Part shown: positions 15,130 through 24,201 of the stretch, piece by piece | Position numbering within the stretch: position 1 is the stretch's first letter | Layout: each line of letters starts with the position of its first letter | Assembly: GCA_964552675.1 (NCBI GenBank) | Contig: CAZKHJ010000002.1 | Span: 1-64,000, forward strand | From: Sulfurimicrobium sp964552675 | Lineage (GTDB): Bacteria > Pseudomonadota > Gammaproteobacteria > Burkholderiales > Sulfuricellaceae | DNA length: 64,000 nucleotides | Direction: 5' to 3' | Program-made: the position numbers and the translations under genes | The notes under the pieces: model-generated | What the model was told of the DNA's origin: nothing | Seen by the model: the letters and a program-made list of their open reading frames with translations, nothing else | The model's database searches: none

Positions 15130-16086
15130 ATGCAACACCGCTTCCTGCTGCCTTTCCTGCTATTGCTCGCTCCCGCCAGCCTGCTCGCCGCCCTGCTTAC
15201 CGGCAGTGCGGATTTTTCCCTGGCGCAGCTGTTTCACGGTAATGGCATGGAGCAGCAGATTCTGTGGCAGCTGCGTGCGCCGCGCGCCGCCAGCGCCTTT
15301 GCCTGCGGCGGCCTGCTTGCCCTGTCGGGCGTGCTGCTGCAGGTACTGCTGCGCAACCCCCTCGCCGACCCCTACCTGCTCGGCATTTCGGGCGGCGCAG
15401 CCGTGGGCGCGCTGGGCGCGATGCTGCTGGGCCTGGCGGCAGGCGTGAAGTTTGCCGCGCTCGGCGGCGCCCTGGGGGCGATGGCGCTGGTGCTGGCCAT
15501 GAGCTTCAATCGTCACGCCTGGAGCACGCACCACCTGCTGCTCACGGGGGTCGCGCTGTCCACCGGGTTTGGCGCGCTGATCAGTCTGATACTCAGCATC
15601 GCGCCAGCCACCGGCATCCATGGCATGCTGTACTGGCTCATGGGCGATCTGTCCCCGGCGCAGGCACCGCACATGGCATGGGCAGTCCTGCTTGGCGCCG
15701 GCATCACCAGCTGGCTGCTTGCCCGCCACCTCGACGTGCTGGCCATCGGCGAGCTCAAGGCAAAATCCCTCGGCGTTGCCGTCGTGCCGCTGCAGTTCGG
15801 CGTTTATCTCATTGCCGCCATTGCCACCACGGCCGCCGTGCTGGAGTGCGGCAGCATCGGCTTCATCGGCCTGATCGTCCCCCACCTGCTGCGCCTGCTG
15901 GGGATTCACGGCCACCGCTGGCTGCTGCCCTGCGCCATGCTGCTGGGCGGGAGCTTCCTTACCCTGGCCGACACCCTGGCGCGCAGCGTCATTGCGCCGC
16001 AGCAGCTGCCGGCGGGCGTGTTGACCGCGCTGCTCGGCGTGCCGCTCCTGTTATTCCTGCTGTCCCGCCAGCATGCTGCGCGCTGA
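15130..16086 (+). CDS. FecCD/BtuC-family ABC importer permease
   Basis: 318 residues with about nine or ten hydrophobic helices. Family signatures are LRAPRAASAFACGGLLALSG, GVLLQVLLRNPLADPYLLGISGGA near residues 75-95, and the C-terminal GSIGFIGLIVPHLLRLLGIHGHRWLLP, the coupling region that contacts the ATPase. Such permeases import iron-siderophores, haem or vitamin B12. The start at ATG 15130 follows the repeat element. The downstream ATPase gene overlaps by 14 bases. No substrate-binding protein gene, Fur box or cobalamin riboswitch is visible next to it, so the substrate is open. Confidence 0.88.
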   Translation: MQHRFLLPFLLLLAPASLLAALLTGSADFSLAQLFHGNGMEQQILWQLRAPRAASAFACGGLLALSGVLLQVLLRNPLADPYLLGISGGAAVGALGAMLLGLAAGVKFAALGGALGAMALVLAMSFNRHAWSTHHLLLTGVALSTGFGALISLILSIAPATGIHGMLYWLMGDLSPAQAPHMAWAVLLGAGITSWLLARHLDVLAIGELKAKSLGVAVVPLQFGVYLIAAIATTAAVLECGSIGFIGLIVPHLLRLLGIHGHRWLLPCAMLLGGSFLTLADTLARSVIAPQQLPAGVLTALLGVPLLLFLLSRQHAAR

Positions 16087-16837
16087 GCAGATCGAGCTGC
16101 AAGTCCCCGGCCGGCTGCTGTGCCGGGATCTGACCCTGAACCTGGAGGCGGGACAATGCTGGGGCATCCTGGGAAAAAACGGCAGCGGCAAGACCACCCT
16201 GCTTCACGCCCTGAGCGGCCTGACGAAACCTGCTGCCGGCAGCGTCAGCCTTGACGGGAAAAATATTGCACAGATTCCACGCCGGCAACTGGCAAAACGC
16301 ATCGGCACCCTGCTGCAGGATGAAGTGCCGGCCTTTTCCGGCACGCTGCTGGATTACGTGCTGCTGGGGCGTTTTCCCCATGCGCCCGCGCTGGCGCCGG
16401 AACGCGCCGACATCGCCGCCGCGCGCCATGCCCTGCAGCTCACCGGCATGGCGCATGCGGAACGGCAAATGCTGGCCACGCTCTCCGGCGGCGAGCGGCA
16501 GCGGGTACGCATTGCCCAGCTGCTCGCCCAGGCAGCGGAGATCTATTTTCTCGACGAACCGCTGCAACACCTCGACCTGCCGCACCAGCTGGCGATGATG
16601 CGCCTGTTCAGGCAACTTGCCCGCGAGGAAGGGAAAGTCGTCGTCATGGTGCTGCATGATGTTTTCTGGGCCAGCCATTTTTGCGACAACGCCCTCCTGA
16701 TTCATGACAACGGCAAAACCATTCAGGGCAAAACGGAACAGACCATTACCCTGAAAAACATGGAAACCCTTTACCAATGCCGATTTCAGAGCATCTCAAC
16801 AAGTGATGGCAATTATTTCCTGCCCACTTTAGAATAA
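16073..16837 (+). CDS. FecE/BtuD-family ABC importer ATPase
   Basis: 254 residues. Walker A is GILGKNGSGKTTLLHAL, the Q-loop glutamine is in GTLLQDE, the signature is LSGGERQRVRIAQLLAQ, Walker B is EIYFLDEPLQHLD, and the switch histidine is in VMVLHD. These are the features of the FecE/BtuD/HmuV group, which powers FecCD-type permeases. It overlaps the permease gene by 14 bases, so the two are translationally coupled. The binding protein is missing from this locus and is probably encoded elsewhere. Confidence 0.9.
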   Translation: MLRAEQIELQVPGRLLCRDLTLNLEAGQCWGILGKNGSGKTTLLHALSGLTKPAAGSVSLDGKNIAQIPRRQLAKRIGTLLQDEVPAFSGTLLDYVLLGRFPHAPALAPERADIAAARHALQLTGMAHAERQMLATLSGGERQRVRIAQLLAQAAEIYFLDEPLQHLDLPHQLAMMRLFRQLAREEGKVVVMVLHDVFWASHFCDNALLIHDNGKTIQGKTEQTITLKNMETLYQCRFQSISTSDGNYFLPTLE

Positions 16838-16878
16838 GCCGATAAAAATCACCGCCAAACTCATCCCAGGCTTTATTG

Positions 16879-19260
16879 ATGAAACTGTTCCAGCCACGCA
16901 CCCTGCACATGCGCATCATGCTCGCCATTGCGCTGCTGCAACTGGCGGTGGTCGGACTCTTCAGCCTCTACATGCTGATCCAGCAGATTGGCAACGAGAT
17001 CACCAGCCGCCAGGTGCTGGGGCACAAGATGATCGCCATCACGGCACCCGCGGTAACTCATCTGATCGAACACAGCCCCGGCGATATTCCCTCCTATCTC
17101 GGCACCATGCTGGGCGACCGCGCCCTGACCGGCATCACGGTCAAGAATGGCGCGGGCCAGACGGTTTTTCAGCAAAGCAAGGCGGCCGCCGACATACACC
17201 CGGTCGCCGGCTGGTTCAAGGCGGCGGAGCTCAAACCCACAATCAGCACCGAACTGAAATCCGCCAGCGGACCACTGGGTCTGATCACCATCGAGCTCTC
17301 CAACGAGATTCTGAACGAGAAGATACATGCCCTGCTCAATGACGTGTCCTACCTCTTCATGCTGCTGCTCGGCGTGGACCTGATTGCGATCCAGCTCCTG
17401 GTAAGATCGGTGATGGCCCCCCTCACCCCGCTCGCCGCCATGGCACGGGAAGTGTCGCAAGGCAACTGGGAAAAAACCATGCTGGCCACCGAGGCCAATG
17501 CCAGCGAGGAAGTGAAGAACCTTTCCGACGCCTTCATCGAAAGCGCCAAAACCATGAAGCGCCAGATCCGCGAACTGGAGCAGACGCGCGCCCAGTTGGC
17601 GGAAAACGAGCTCAAGCTGCGCAACCTGGTGAACAACATGCAGGAAGTGCTGCTGGAAGTGGACCAGAACGGCCTTGTCACCTTCCTCAATCCGGCCTGG
17701 GAAACACTCACCGGCTACGCCACCGAAACCACGCTGCACCGGCCCTTTGCCGAATTCCTGATGCAACCGAAACACCAGCATTATTTTGCAGCAGACAGAC
17801 TGGAACATATTCCACTCACCGACCTGCAGCTGGAGGTGCGCGCTCATGATGGCAGGCCGGTGTGGATGCAGATGAGCACCTCCTTGCAGTATGATGAATC
17901 AGGCCACGTCACCGGCCTGATCAGCACGCTGGAAGATATCACCGAAACCCTGCATTTGCAGGAGCTGCAACACCAGCACGAGCAGGACCTCTATCGCCTC
18001 ACCATCACCGATCCGCTCACCGGCGTTTACAACCGGCGCCATTTTGACGAACTGCTGGAAAACCTGCTGCACATGAACCTGCACAAGGGCCATCCCCTGG
18101 CGCTGGTGATCGTGGATATCGACGGTTTCAAATTCATCAATGACACCTATGGCCATCCCGTCGGCGATGAAGTGCTGCGCAAGGTGGCTGAAGCCCTGCG
18201 CAGCAATGAACATCAGGGCGGCGCGGTGGCGCGCATCGCCGGTGACGAATTTGCGCTCCTGCTGCAGAACGTGAACGAGGTGGAGGCCGACAGAATCGGC
18301 CACATGATCCACGACGACCTCAGCCGCATCGTCATCCCGCTGACGATTGGCGAGCTCACCATCCGCACCTCGGTCGGCATCGCGGTGGCGCCGCTGCACG
18401 GCAAAATCCCCCACGATCTGGTGCGCGCGGCTGACGTGGCGCTCTATCACGCCAAGCAGAGTGGCCGCAACCGCGTTGACACCCTGTCGAAAGAGCGTGG
18501 CGAGGCCATCATGGACATCTTCTCGCAAGGGTTTGAAGTCAGGAATGCCATTTCCGCCGGCATGATCCTGCCCTTCATGCAGCCCATCGTCGATCTCAGA
18601 ACGCGCAAGGTGTTCGCCTATGAAATACTGACACGCATGCGGCGTGGCAGCGATTTTGTTCCCGCAGATGATTTCATTCCCATCGCCGAGGATCTCGGCC
18701 TGATCCGCGAAATGGATCTGTATGTCATCTGCCAGGCCCTCAAAGCGGTGCCCAAGAACGTGCACCTGTTCGTCAATATCAGTCTGAGCTCTTTTTACGC
18801 CCCGGAATTTGCCCAGCAGCTGCGCGATCTGCTCAATTCTCCCTCGGCACGCAACCGCTCGATCACGCTGGAATTCACCGAGCGCGAAACCGTCGAAATG
18901 TCCAATGAATTCATCCAGCTGTTTGAGGAAATCCGTGCCGGGAGCTGCAATGTCGCACTGGATGATTTTGGTGTGGGTTATTCCACCTACAGCTACCTGC
19001 GCGCCTTGCGCCCGGAATTCGTCAAGATCGACGGCAGCTTCGTCTTGCAGCTCAAAGAAAACCCGGAAGATGTAAAAATCGTCGAACAGATCCGCGAACT
19101 GGCCCACATCGTCGGTGCGCGCACCATCGCCGAGCATATCGAGGACGAGGAAACCATCTCCATGCTGATCGACATGGGTGTGGATTATGGCCAGGGTTAT
19201 TATTTCAGCAGGCCGGTCAACGTTGACGACAAGCACTGGCTCGGCGCCGACCTGGCCTGA
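16879..19260 (+). CDS. Membrane sensor with HAMP, PAS, GGDEF and EAL domains
   Basis: 793 residues from the ATG at 16879 (a TTG just before it adds one residue). TM1 is at about 14-36, a periplasmic sensor of about 120 residues follows, TM2 is near 160-180, then HAMP with LAAMAREVSQGNWEKT, and a PAS domain (NNMQEVLLEVDQNGLVTFLN). The GGDEF site reads AGDEF (IAGDEFALLL), an accepted active variant. The EAL site is changed to EIL (YEILTRMRR), while NISLSSF, EFTERE and LDDFGVGYS are kept. It probably makes and may also degrade c-di-GMP in response to a periplasmic cue. It is 42 bases downstream of the ABC importer, so possibly co-transcribed. Confidence 0.9.
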   Translation: MKLFQPRTLHMRIMLAIALLQLAVVGLFSLYMLIQQIGNEITSRQVLGHKMIAITAPAVTHLIEHSPGDIPSYLGTMLGDRALTGITVKNGAGQTVFQQSKAAADIHPVAGWFKAAELKPTISTELKSASGPLGLITIELSNEILNEKIHALLNDVSYLFMLLLGVDLIAIQLLVRSVMAPLTPLAAMAREVSQGNWEKTMLATEANASEEVKNLSDAFIESAKTMKRQIRELEQTRAQLAENELKLRNLVNNMQEVLLEVDQNGLVTFLNPAWETLTGYATETTLHRPFAEFLMQPKHQHYFAADRLEHIPLTDLQLEVRAHDGRPVWMQMSTSLQYDESGHVTGLISTLEDITETLHLQELQHQHEQDLYRLTITDPLTGVYNRRHFDELLENLLHMNLHKGHPLALVIVDIDGFKFINDTYGHPVGDEVLRKVAEALRSNEHQGGAVARIAGDEFALLLQNVNEVEADRIGHMIHDDLSRIVIPLTIGELTIRTSVGIAVAPLHGKIPHDLVRAADVALYHAKQSGRNRVDTLSKERGEAIMDIFSQGFEVRNAISAGMILPFMQPIVDLRTRKVFAYEILTRMRRGSDFVPADDFIPIAEDLGLIREMDLYVICQALKAVPKNVHLFVNISLSSFYAPEFAQQLRDLLNSPSARNRSITLEFTERETVEMSNEFIQLFEEIRAGSCNVALDDFGVGYSTYSYLRALRPEFVKIDGSFVLQLKENPEDVKIVEQIRELAHIVGARTIAEHIEDEETISMLIDMGVDYGQGYYFSRPVNVDDKHWLGADLA

Positions 19261-19286
19261 TCCGCATCATCCAGCTCATCCGGGTG

Positions 19287-19292
19287 TATAAT
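19287..19292 (+). promoter_or_regulatory. TATAAT -10-like element upstream of pcnB
   Basis: A perfect TATAAT preceded by GTG lies 51 bases before the pcnB start in a short intergenic gap. No convincing -35 hexamer is seen at the proper distance, so this is only a candidate. Confidence 0.35.
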
Positions 19293-19342
19293 CGCTGCGC
19301 CCTTCCTCCCGCTATAGAAGCCGAAATAAATCCTTTAAATTC

Positions 19343-20731
19343 ATGATACGCAAATTCATCCGCAAGGTTTTCAGCAAAGCCATCCCCGGCAACACGCCGC
19401 GCAACAAACCCAGGATCATCTCCGAAAGCCAGCATGGCATTCGCCGCAACCAGCTCAGCCCCTGCGCACTCAAAGTAACGAGCGAATTGCAGCACGCCGG
19501 CTACGCCGCCTTCGTCGTCGGCGGTGCGGTGCGCGACCTGTTGCTGGGCAAAATACCCAAGGATTACGATGTCGCCACCGATGCCACGCCGGAACAGGTA
19601 CGCAATGTGTTCCGGCGCTCACGCATCATCGGCCGCCGCTTCCGTCTGGTGCATGTGATGTGTGGCCAGGAAACCATCGAGGTCTCCACCTTTCGCGGCT
19701 CGGCCGCCCCCGCGCCGGACGAGGATGAGGGCGAAACCAACGGCCTGCACGTCACCAGTGCGAATGGCCGCATCCTGCGCGACAATGTTTTCGGTACCCA
19801 GGTGGAGGACGCCCTGCGCCGCGATTTCACCATCAACGCCATGTTCTACCAGCCCGCCAGCGGCGAAATCTGGGACTACCACAACGGCTATCAGGACATC
19901 AAGGCCGGCGTGCTACGCATCATCGGCGACCCGCGCACCCGCTACCAGGAAGACCCAGTACGCATGCTGCGCGCCGCACGTTTTGCCGCCAAACTGGAAT
20001 TCCATCTCGACCCGGCCACCCGCGCACCGATCGCGAGCATGGGGAAACTGCTCGAAGACGTTCCACCCTCACGGCTGTTCGATGAAATCCTCAAGCTCCT
20101 GCTCTCCGGCCATGCCCAGCGCAGCCTCAAGCAACTGCGTGCCGAGGGACTGCACCACGGGGTGCTGCCGCTGCTCGACGTAATCCTGGAGCAGCCGCTA
20201 GGCGAGCGTTTCGTCACTCTGGCCCTGCACCAGACCGACCTGCGCGTCAAGGAGGACAAACCGGTTTCCCCGGCTTTCCTGTTCGCCGCGCTGCTGTGGC
20301 ATGAAGTGCTGGCGCTGTCGCAAAAAATCGAGGATCTGGGCGAGCGCCCGGCACCAGCCCTGTATCAGGCCATGGATCAGGTGATACAGACCCAGGTGGA
20401 AATGCTTGCCATCCCGCGCCGCTTCACTTCCACCATGAAGGAAATCTGGGGCTTGCAGCCGCGCTTTGCAATGCGAGCCGGCAAGCGCCCCTTCGCTTTA
20501 CTCGCTCACCCGCGCTTCCGCGCCGGCTTCGACTTCCTGCTGCTGCGCTGTGAAAGCGGCGAAGTGGAAATGGAACTTGGCCGCTGGTGGGAAAAATTCC
20601 AGCACGCCGGCGATGCGCAGCGGGCCGAAATGCTGCAACCCGACACTGCCCCCAAAAAACGCCGGCGCCGGCGCAAGCCCAAACATGCCGGCAGCTCCGC
20701 CGTCGCAACAGACCTCGCGTCGGAAGACTGA
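19343..20731 (+). CDS. pcnB: Poly(A) polymerase I
   Basis: 462 residues. PcnB adds poly(A) tails to RNA 3' ends and so promotes decay. The nucleotidyltransferase core reads FVVGGAVRDLLLGKIPKDYDVATDA (catalytic DYD), then RRSRIIGRRFRLVHVM and EVSTFRG. The RNA-binding region follows with RRDFTINAMFY and DPVRMLRAARFAAKL. The extended RIIGRRFRL pattern and the strongly basic C-terminus (PKKRRRRRKPK) indicate poly(A) polymerase and not CCA-adding enzyme. As in many proteobacteria, folK follows directly, 5 bases downstream. Confidence 0.94.
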   Translation: MIRKFIRKVFSKAIPGNTPRNKPRIISESQHGIRRNQLSPCALKVTSELQHAGYAAFVVGGAVRDLLLGKIPKDYDVATDATPEQVRNVFRRSRIIGRRFRLVHVMCGQETIEVSTFRGSAAPAPDEDEGETNGLHVTSANGRILRDNVFGTQVEDALRRDFTINAMFYQPASGEIWDYHNGYQDIKAGVLRIIGDPRTRYQEDPVRMLRAARFAAKLEFHLDPATRAPIASMGKLLEDVPPSRLFDEILKLLLSGHAQRSLKQLRAEGLHHGVLPLLDVILEQPLGERFVTLALHQTDLRVKEDKPVSPAFLFAALLWHEVLALSQKIEDLGERPAPALYQAMDQVIQTQVEMLAIPRRFTSTMKEIWGLQPRFAMRAGKRPFALLAHPRFRAGFDFLLLRCESGEVEMELGRWWEKFQHAGDAQRAEMLQPDTAPKKRRRRRKPKHAGSSAVATDLASED

Positions 20732-20736
20732 ACGAT

Positions 20737-21270
20737 ATGCACGCCCACCCCGTTCGCGCCTTCGTTGCGCTTGGCAGCAACCTTGACGACCCCGCCGCCC
20801 AGGTCAGCCATGCCTTTGGAGAACTTGACGCCCTCCCCGGCACGCGCCTGATCGCCCATTCCTCGCTGTATCGCAGCGCGCCATGGGGCTATGCCGACCA
20901 GCCGGATTTCATCAATGCCGTGGCGGAAATCGAAACCCGCCTGGACCCTCGTCAGCTGCTCGAAATGCTGCTGGAGATCGAACACCGGCGCGGGCGCGTG
21001 CGTGAATTCCTGAATGCGCCGCGCGTGCTCGACCTCGACCTCCTGATGTATAACGGCCTGATCCACCACGAACACGGCCTCACCCTGCCCCATCCCCGCA
21101 TGCACGAACGCGCCTTCGTGCTGCAGCCGCTGACGGAAATTGCGCCCGACTGCGTGATTCCCGGCCTGGGGCGGGCAGCAGATCATCTTGCCGCCTGCGC
21201 CGGACAGGCACTGGAGCGCCAGCCGCAAAGCCGCGCCCCGGCCGCACCACGGCTCCAGGCAAGCGCATAA
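20737..21270 (+). CDS. folK: 6-hydroxymethyl-7,8-dihydropterin pyrophosphokinase
   Basis: 177 residues. HPPK transfers pyrophosphate from ATP to the pterin in folate synthesis. The start AFVALGSNLDDP, then SSLYRSAPWGYADQPDFINAV, LLEIEHRRGRVRE and the signature VLDLDLLMYNG, followed by LPHPRMHERAFVLQPL, are all characteristic. The ATG at 20737 begins 5 bases after the pcnB stop; the frame is open upstream but overlaps pcnB and lacks the conserved N-terminus. The C-terminal 15-20 residues are a low-complexity tail. Confidence 0.95.
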   Translation: MHAHPVRAFVALGSNLDDPAAQVSHAFGELDALPGTRLIAHSSLYRSAPWGYADQPDFINAVAEIETRLDPRQLLEMLLEIEHRRGRVREFLNAPRVLDLDLLMYNGLIHHEHGLTLPHPRMHERAFVLQPLTEIAPDCVIPGLGRAADHLAACAGQALERQPQSRAPAAPRLQASA

Positions 21271-21276
21271 ATCCAG

Positions 21277-21918
21277 ATGATGCCGGAGAACTACCGCTTC
21301 GTCGTGATCGAAGGCCCCATCGGGGTAGGCAAGACCACCCTGGCCAGGCTGTTCGCGGAACGCTTCCGCACCCGGCTGCTGCTTGAGGATGCCGCCGCCA
21401 ACCCCTTTCTGGCCAAGTTCTATCACGACCCCGAGCGCCACGCCCTGCCCACCCAGCTGTTCTTCCTGTTCCAGCGCGCCGGGCAGATGCGCGAGCTGGC
21501 ACAGAGCGACCTGTTCCAGCAGGCCACGGTGACGGATTTCCTGCTCGACAAGGATCCGCTGTTCGCCCGGCTCAATCTCAGCGATGACGAATTCAGGCTG
21601 TACCGTGAAATGTACTGCCACCTTCAGCCCCAGATCCCCAAGCCGGATCTGGTGATCTATCTGCAGGCACGTGTGGAAACCCTGATGGAACGCATCGTGC
21701 AGCGCAGCATCGACTACGAGCAGACCATCACGCAGGGTTACCTGAGCCGCCTGACCGACAGCTACAGCCAGTATTTCCACCACTATGACGCTTCTCCGCT
21801 GTTGATCGTCAACAGCGAAAGCTTCAATTTTGCCGAACGGCCCGGGGATTTCGACATGCTGCTGGAAAAGATCGCCGCCATGCGCGGCGGGCGCGAATTT
21901 TTTAATCGGGCGGACTGA
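21277..21918 (+). CDS. Deoxynucleoside kinase family protein
   Basis: 213 residues. The P-loop is VIEGPIGVGKTTLARLF at residues 10-26, followed by the ERF and DFLLDKDPLFARL segments (the DR/ERS-like substrate region) and the LID-like arginine stretch. This fits the dCK/dGK family, which phosphorylates deoxynucleosides for salvage. The same gene lies between folK and panB in many betaproteobacteria, where its physiological substrate is not well established. It starts 7 bases after folK and ends 2 bases before panB, so it belongs to the same operon. Confidence 0.85.
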   Translation: MMPENYRFVVIEGPIGVGKTTLARLFAERFRTRLLLEDAAANPFLAKFYHDPERHALPTQLFFLFQRAGQMRELAQSDLFQQATVTDFLLDKDPLFARLNLSDDEFRLYREMYCHLQPQIPKPDLVIYLQARVETLMERIVQRSIDYEQTITQGYLSRLTDSYSQYFHHYDASPLLIVNSESFNFAERPGDFDMLLEKIAAMRGGREFFNRAD

Positions 21919-21919
21919 A

Positions 21920-22711
21920 ATGAAGATCAATTTGCACACCCTGCAACAGATGGCTGCCAAGGGCGAGAAAGTTGCCGTCCTGACCTGTTATGACGCCAGT
22001 TTCGCCACCCTGCTCGAAGCCGCCGGCGTGGAAGTGCTGCTGGTCGGCGACTCGCTCGGCATGACGCTGCAGGGCGAGGACACCACCCTGCCGGTCACCC
22101 TGGCAGACATGGTTTACCACACCCGCTGCGTCGCCCGTGGCAGTCAGCAGGCCTATATCGTCGCTGACCTGCCTTTCGGCAGCTACCAGGAAAGTCCGCA
22201 GCAAGCCCTGCGCAGCGCCGCCCAGTTGATGGCGGCTGGTGCCCACATGGTCAAGCTGGAGGGTGGGCAGGTCATGGTGGAAACGGTCGAGTTCCTGACC
22301 GCGCGCGGGATTCCGGTCTGCGCCCACGTCGGCCTGACACCGCAATCGGTGCACCAGCTCGGCGGCTACCGTGTGCAGGGGCGCAGCGAAGCAGCGGCGG
22401 AGCAGCTTCTGCTCGACACGCTGGCGCTGCAGCAGGCCGGCGCCAGCCTGGTGGTACTGGAAGCGCTTCCCGCCACCCTGGCGCTGAAAATCACCTCGCA
22501 ACTCGCCATCCCCACCATCGGCATCGGCGCCGGGCCGGGCTGTTCCGGGCAAGTGCTGGTGCTGCACGATATCCTGGGCATCTATCCCGGCAAGACGCCA
22601 AAATTTGCCAGAAATTTCATGGCGGGCGCGGACAGCATTCAGGCCGCTGTCCAGGGTTATGTCCGCGAGGTGAAAAGCGGCGCCTTCCCGGCACCGGAAC
22701 ACAGTTTCTGA
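21920..22711 (+). CDS. panB: 3-methyl-2-oxobutanoate hydroxymethyltransferase
   Basis: 263 residues. PanB makes ketopantoate from ketoisovalerate and methylene-tetrahydrofolate, the first step of pantothenate synthesis. Characteristic stretches are VAVLTCYDASFATLLEAAGV, VGDSLGMTLQG (metal ligand Asp), HTRCVARG, ADLPFGSYQ, VKLEGG, PVCAHVGLTPQSVHQLGGY and PTIGIGAGPGCSGQVLVLHD. The ATG at 21920 follows the kinase stop by one base; the open frame further upstream overlaps the kinase gene and is not used. The stop shares a base with the panC start. Confidence 0.96.
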   Translation: MKINLHTLQQMAAKGEKVAVLTCYDASFATLLEAAGVEVLLVGDSLGMTLQGEDTTLPVTLADMVYHTRCVARGSQQAYIVADLPFGSYQESPQQALRSAAQLMAAGAHMVKLEGGQVMVETVEFLTARGIPVCAHVGLTPQSVHQLGGYRVQGRSEAAAEQLLLDTLALQQAGASLVVLEALPATLALKITSQLAIPTIGIGAGPGCSGQVLVLHDILGIYPGKTPKFARNFMAGADSIQAAVQGYVREVKSGAFPAPEHSF

Positions 22712-23544
22712 TGGAAATCATCTCCTCCATCGCCGTCCTGCGCGAAACACTCAGGGAGCGCCAGCCAGTCGCCTTCGTTCCCACCATGGGCAACCTGCAC
22801 GCGGGCCATCTCGCCTTGGCCGAGCAGGCGCGCCGGCATGGCCGCTGCGTGGTGGTGAGCATCTTCGTCAACCCGCTGCAGTTCGGCCCCAACGAAGACC
22901 TCGCCAAATACCCGCGCACCCTGGAGGAGGACTGCCGCCAGCTCCAGGCCGCCGGCGCCGATATCGTGTTTACTCCCTCTGTGCAGGAACTGTTCCCCGC
23001 CCCGCAGCAGTTCCAGGTCGAACCGCCGCCCATCGCCAGCGAATTGTGCGGCGCCTTTCGCCCCGGCCATTTTCGCGGCGTCGCCACCATCGTGCTCAAG
23101 CTGTTCAACATCGTGCAGCCCGCCTGCGCGGTGTTCGGCAAGAAAGACTACCAGCAGCTGCACATCATCCGTGGCATGGTGAAGGAATTCGACCTGCCGC
23201 TGGAGATCATTGCCGGCGAAACCATGCGCGCCGGGGACGGCCTCGCCCTGTCCTCGCGCAACGGCTACCTGAGCGCGGAGGAACGCGCCGAAGCACCCCG
23301 GCTCTACCGCAATCTGGCCCGGATCAAGGAAGCCCTGGCATCAGGGCAGCGCGACTTCACCGTGCTGGAAAATACCGCCGCAAACGATCTCGCCAGCCAC
23401 GGCTGGCAGGTGGATTACATTTCGCTGCGCAACGCCGCCACCCTGCTGCCCGCACAGCCCGGCGACACCGCGCTGGTGGCGCTGGGCGCGGCACGGCTGG
23501 GCACCACCCGGCTGATCGACAATCTCGAAATCACCTTCGCCTGA
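22711..23544 (+). CDS. panC: Pantothenate synthetase
   Basis: 277 residues. PanC joins pantoate and beta-alanine using ATP. The nucleotide-binding motif is FVPTMGNLHAGHLALAEQARRH, followed by VVVSIFVNPLQFGPNEDL, the pantoate-binding GAFRPGHFRGVATIVLKLFNIVQP, FGKKDYQQL and the KMSKS-like LALSSRNGYLS. Its ATG overlaps the panB TGA by one base (TGATG), a classical coupling. With panD next, the pathway to pantothenate from ketoisovalerate lacks only panE/ilvC here. Confidence 0.96.
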   Translation: MEIISSIAVLRETLRERQPVAFVPTMGNLHAGHLALAEQARRHGRCVVVSIFVNPLQFGPNEDLAKYPRTLEEDCRQLQAAGADIVFTPSVQELFPAPQQFQVEPPPIASELCGAFRPGHFRGVATIVLKLFNIVQPACAVFGKKDYQQLHIIRGMVKEFDLPLEIIAGETMRAGDGLALSSRNGYLSAEERAEAPRLYRNLARIKEALASGQRDFTVLENTAANDLASHGWQVDYISLRNAATLLPAQPGDTALVALGAARLGTTRLIDNLEITFA

Positions 23545-23555
23545 TCCCCGCAAAT

Positions 23556-23584
23556 TTGTATTACCGGCCAGCGCGGCTTATAAT
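23556..23584 (+). promoter_or_regulatory. Sigma-70 type promoter of panD
   Basis: TTGTAT (23556-23561) and TATAAT (23579-23584) are separated by exactly 17 bases, 38 bases upstream of the panD start and just after the panC stop. So panD likely has its own promoter in addition to read-through from panBC. Confidence 0.65.
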
Positions 23585-23621
23585 AGTTGCCCTTTTGTCC
23601 CTGTTTTGAGGGGGAGCTTTC

Positions 23622-24002
23622 ATGCAAAGAACCATGCTCAAATCGAAGTTGCATCGCGTCACGGTGACTCATTCCGAGCTCCACTACGAGGGTTCCTGCG
23701 CGATCGACGAGACCTTGCTGGAAGCCGCCGACATCCGCGAATACCAGCAGATCGAGATCTACAACATCACCAATGGCGAGCGTTTCACCACCTACGCCAT
23801 CCGCGCCCAGCGCGACTCCGGCGTCATTTCGATCAATGGCGCCGCCGCGCACAAGGCCAATCCCGGCGACATGATCATCATCGCCACCTATGCGGTGTAC
23901 AACGAACTGGAATTGCAGAAATTCCAGCCCGAGCTGGTGTATGTGGATGCACGCAATCGCATCGTGGACAGACGCAAGGAAATTCCGGTGCAGGCAGCCT
24001 GA
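23622..24002 (+). CDS. panD: Aspartate 1-decarboxylase precursor
   Basis: 126 residues. PanD supplies beta-alanine for PanC. It is made as a pro-enzyme that cleaves itself between Gly24 and Ser25 to form the pyruvoyl cofactor; the site is present as HYEGSCAID. The start MQRTMLKSKLHRVTVT and the segments YNITNGERFTTYAI and GAAAHKANPGDMIIIATYA are typical. It follows panC by 77 bases with its own promoter and ends 20 bases before a strong terminator. Confidence 0.96.
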   Translation: MQRTMLKSKLHRVTVTHSELHYEGSCAIDETLLEAADIREYQQIEIYNITNGERFTTYAIRAQRDSGVISINGAAAHKANPGDMIIIATYAVYNELELQKFQPELVYVDARNRIVDRRKEIPVQAA

Positions 24003-24021
24003 AAAACAGGCTGGAAAATAG

Positions 24022-24055
24022 AAAAAGGGCCGCCTGGAAACAAGCGGCCCTTTTT
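24022..24055. terminator. Bidirectional intrinsic terminator between panD and tRNA-Leu
   Basis: Stem AAAAAGGGCCGC (24022-24033) and GCGGCCCTTTTT (24044-24055) with a 10-base loop and T-tracts on both strands. It can end panD on plus and the tRNA transcript on minus. Confidence 0.9.
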
Positions 24056-24058
24056 ATT

Positions 24059-24145
24059 TGGTGCCCGGAGCCGGAATCGAACCGGCACGCTATTGCTAGC
24101 GCGGGATTTTGAGTCCCGTGCGTCTACCAGTTCCGCCATCCGGGC
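24059..24145 (-). tRNA. tRNA-Leu (anticodon CAA)
   Basis: The minus strand folds as a class II tRNA: acceptor arm GCCCGGA paired with TCCGGGC, D-arm GGCGGAACTGGTAGACGC, anticodon stem CGGGA/TCCCG with loop CTCAAAA (anticodon CAA, reading UUG), a long variable arm, and T-arm GCCGGTTCGATTCCGGC. CCA is encoded (24059-24061). It has its own promoter and the terminator shared with panD. Confidence 0.95.
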
Positions 24146-24159
24146 TGATAAGAGCGGCG

Positions 24160-24188
24160 ATTATCAACCAAAACCCCGATTTCAGCAA
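24160..24188 (-). promoter_or_regulatory. Promoter of tRNA-Leu
   Basis: On minus, TTGCTG (24183-24188) and GATAAT (24160-24165) are spaced by 17 bases, and the tRNA 5' end lies 15 bases downstream of the -10 element. Confidence 0.6.
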
Positions 24189-24201
24189 GTAGCGGCGCCG
24201 C

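Noticed and set aside
17899..19236. 445-codon open frame on the minus strand
   Set aside because: Antisense of the GGDEF-EAL region; the real protein on plus has all family motifs.
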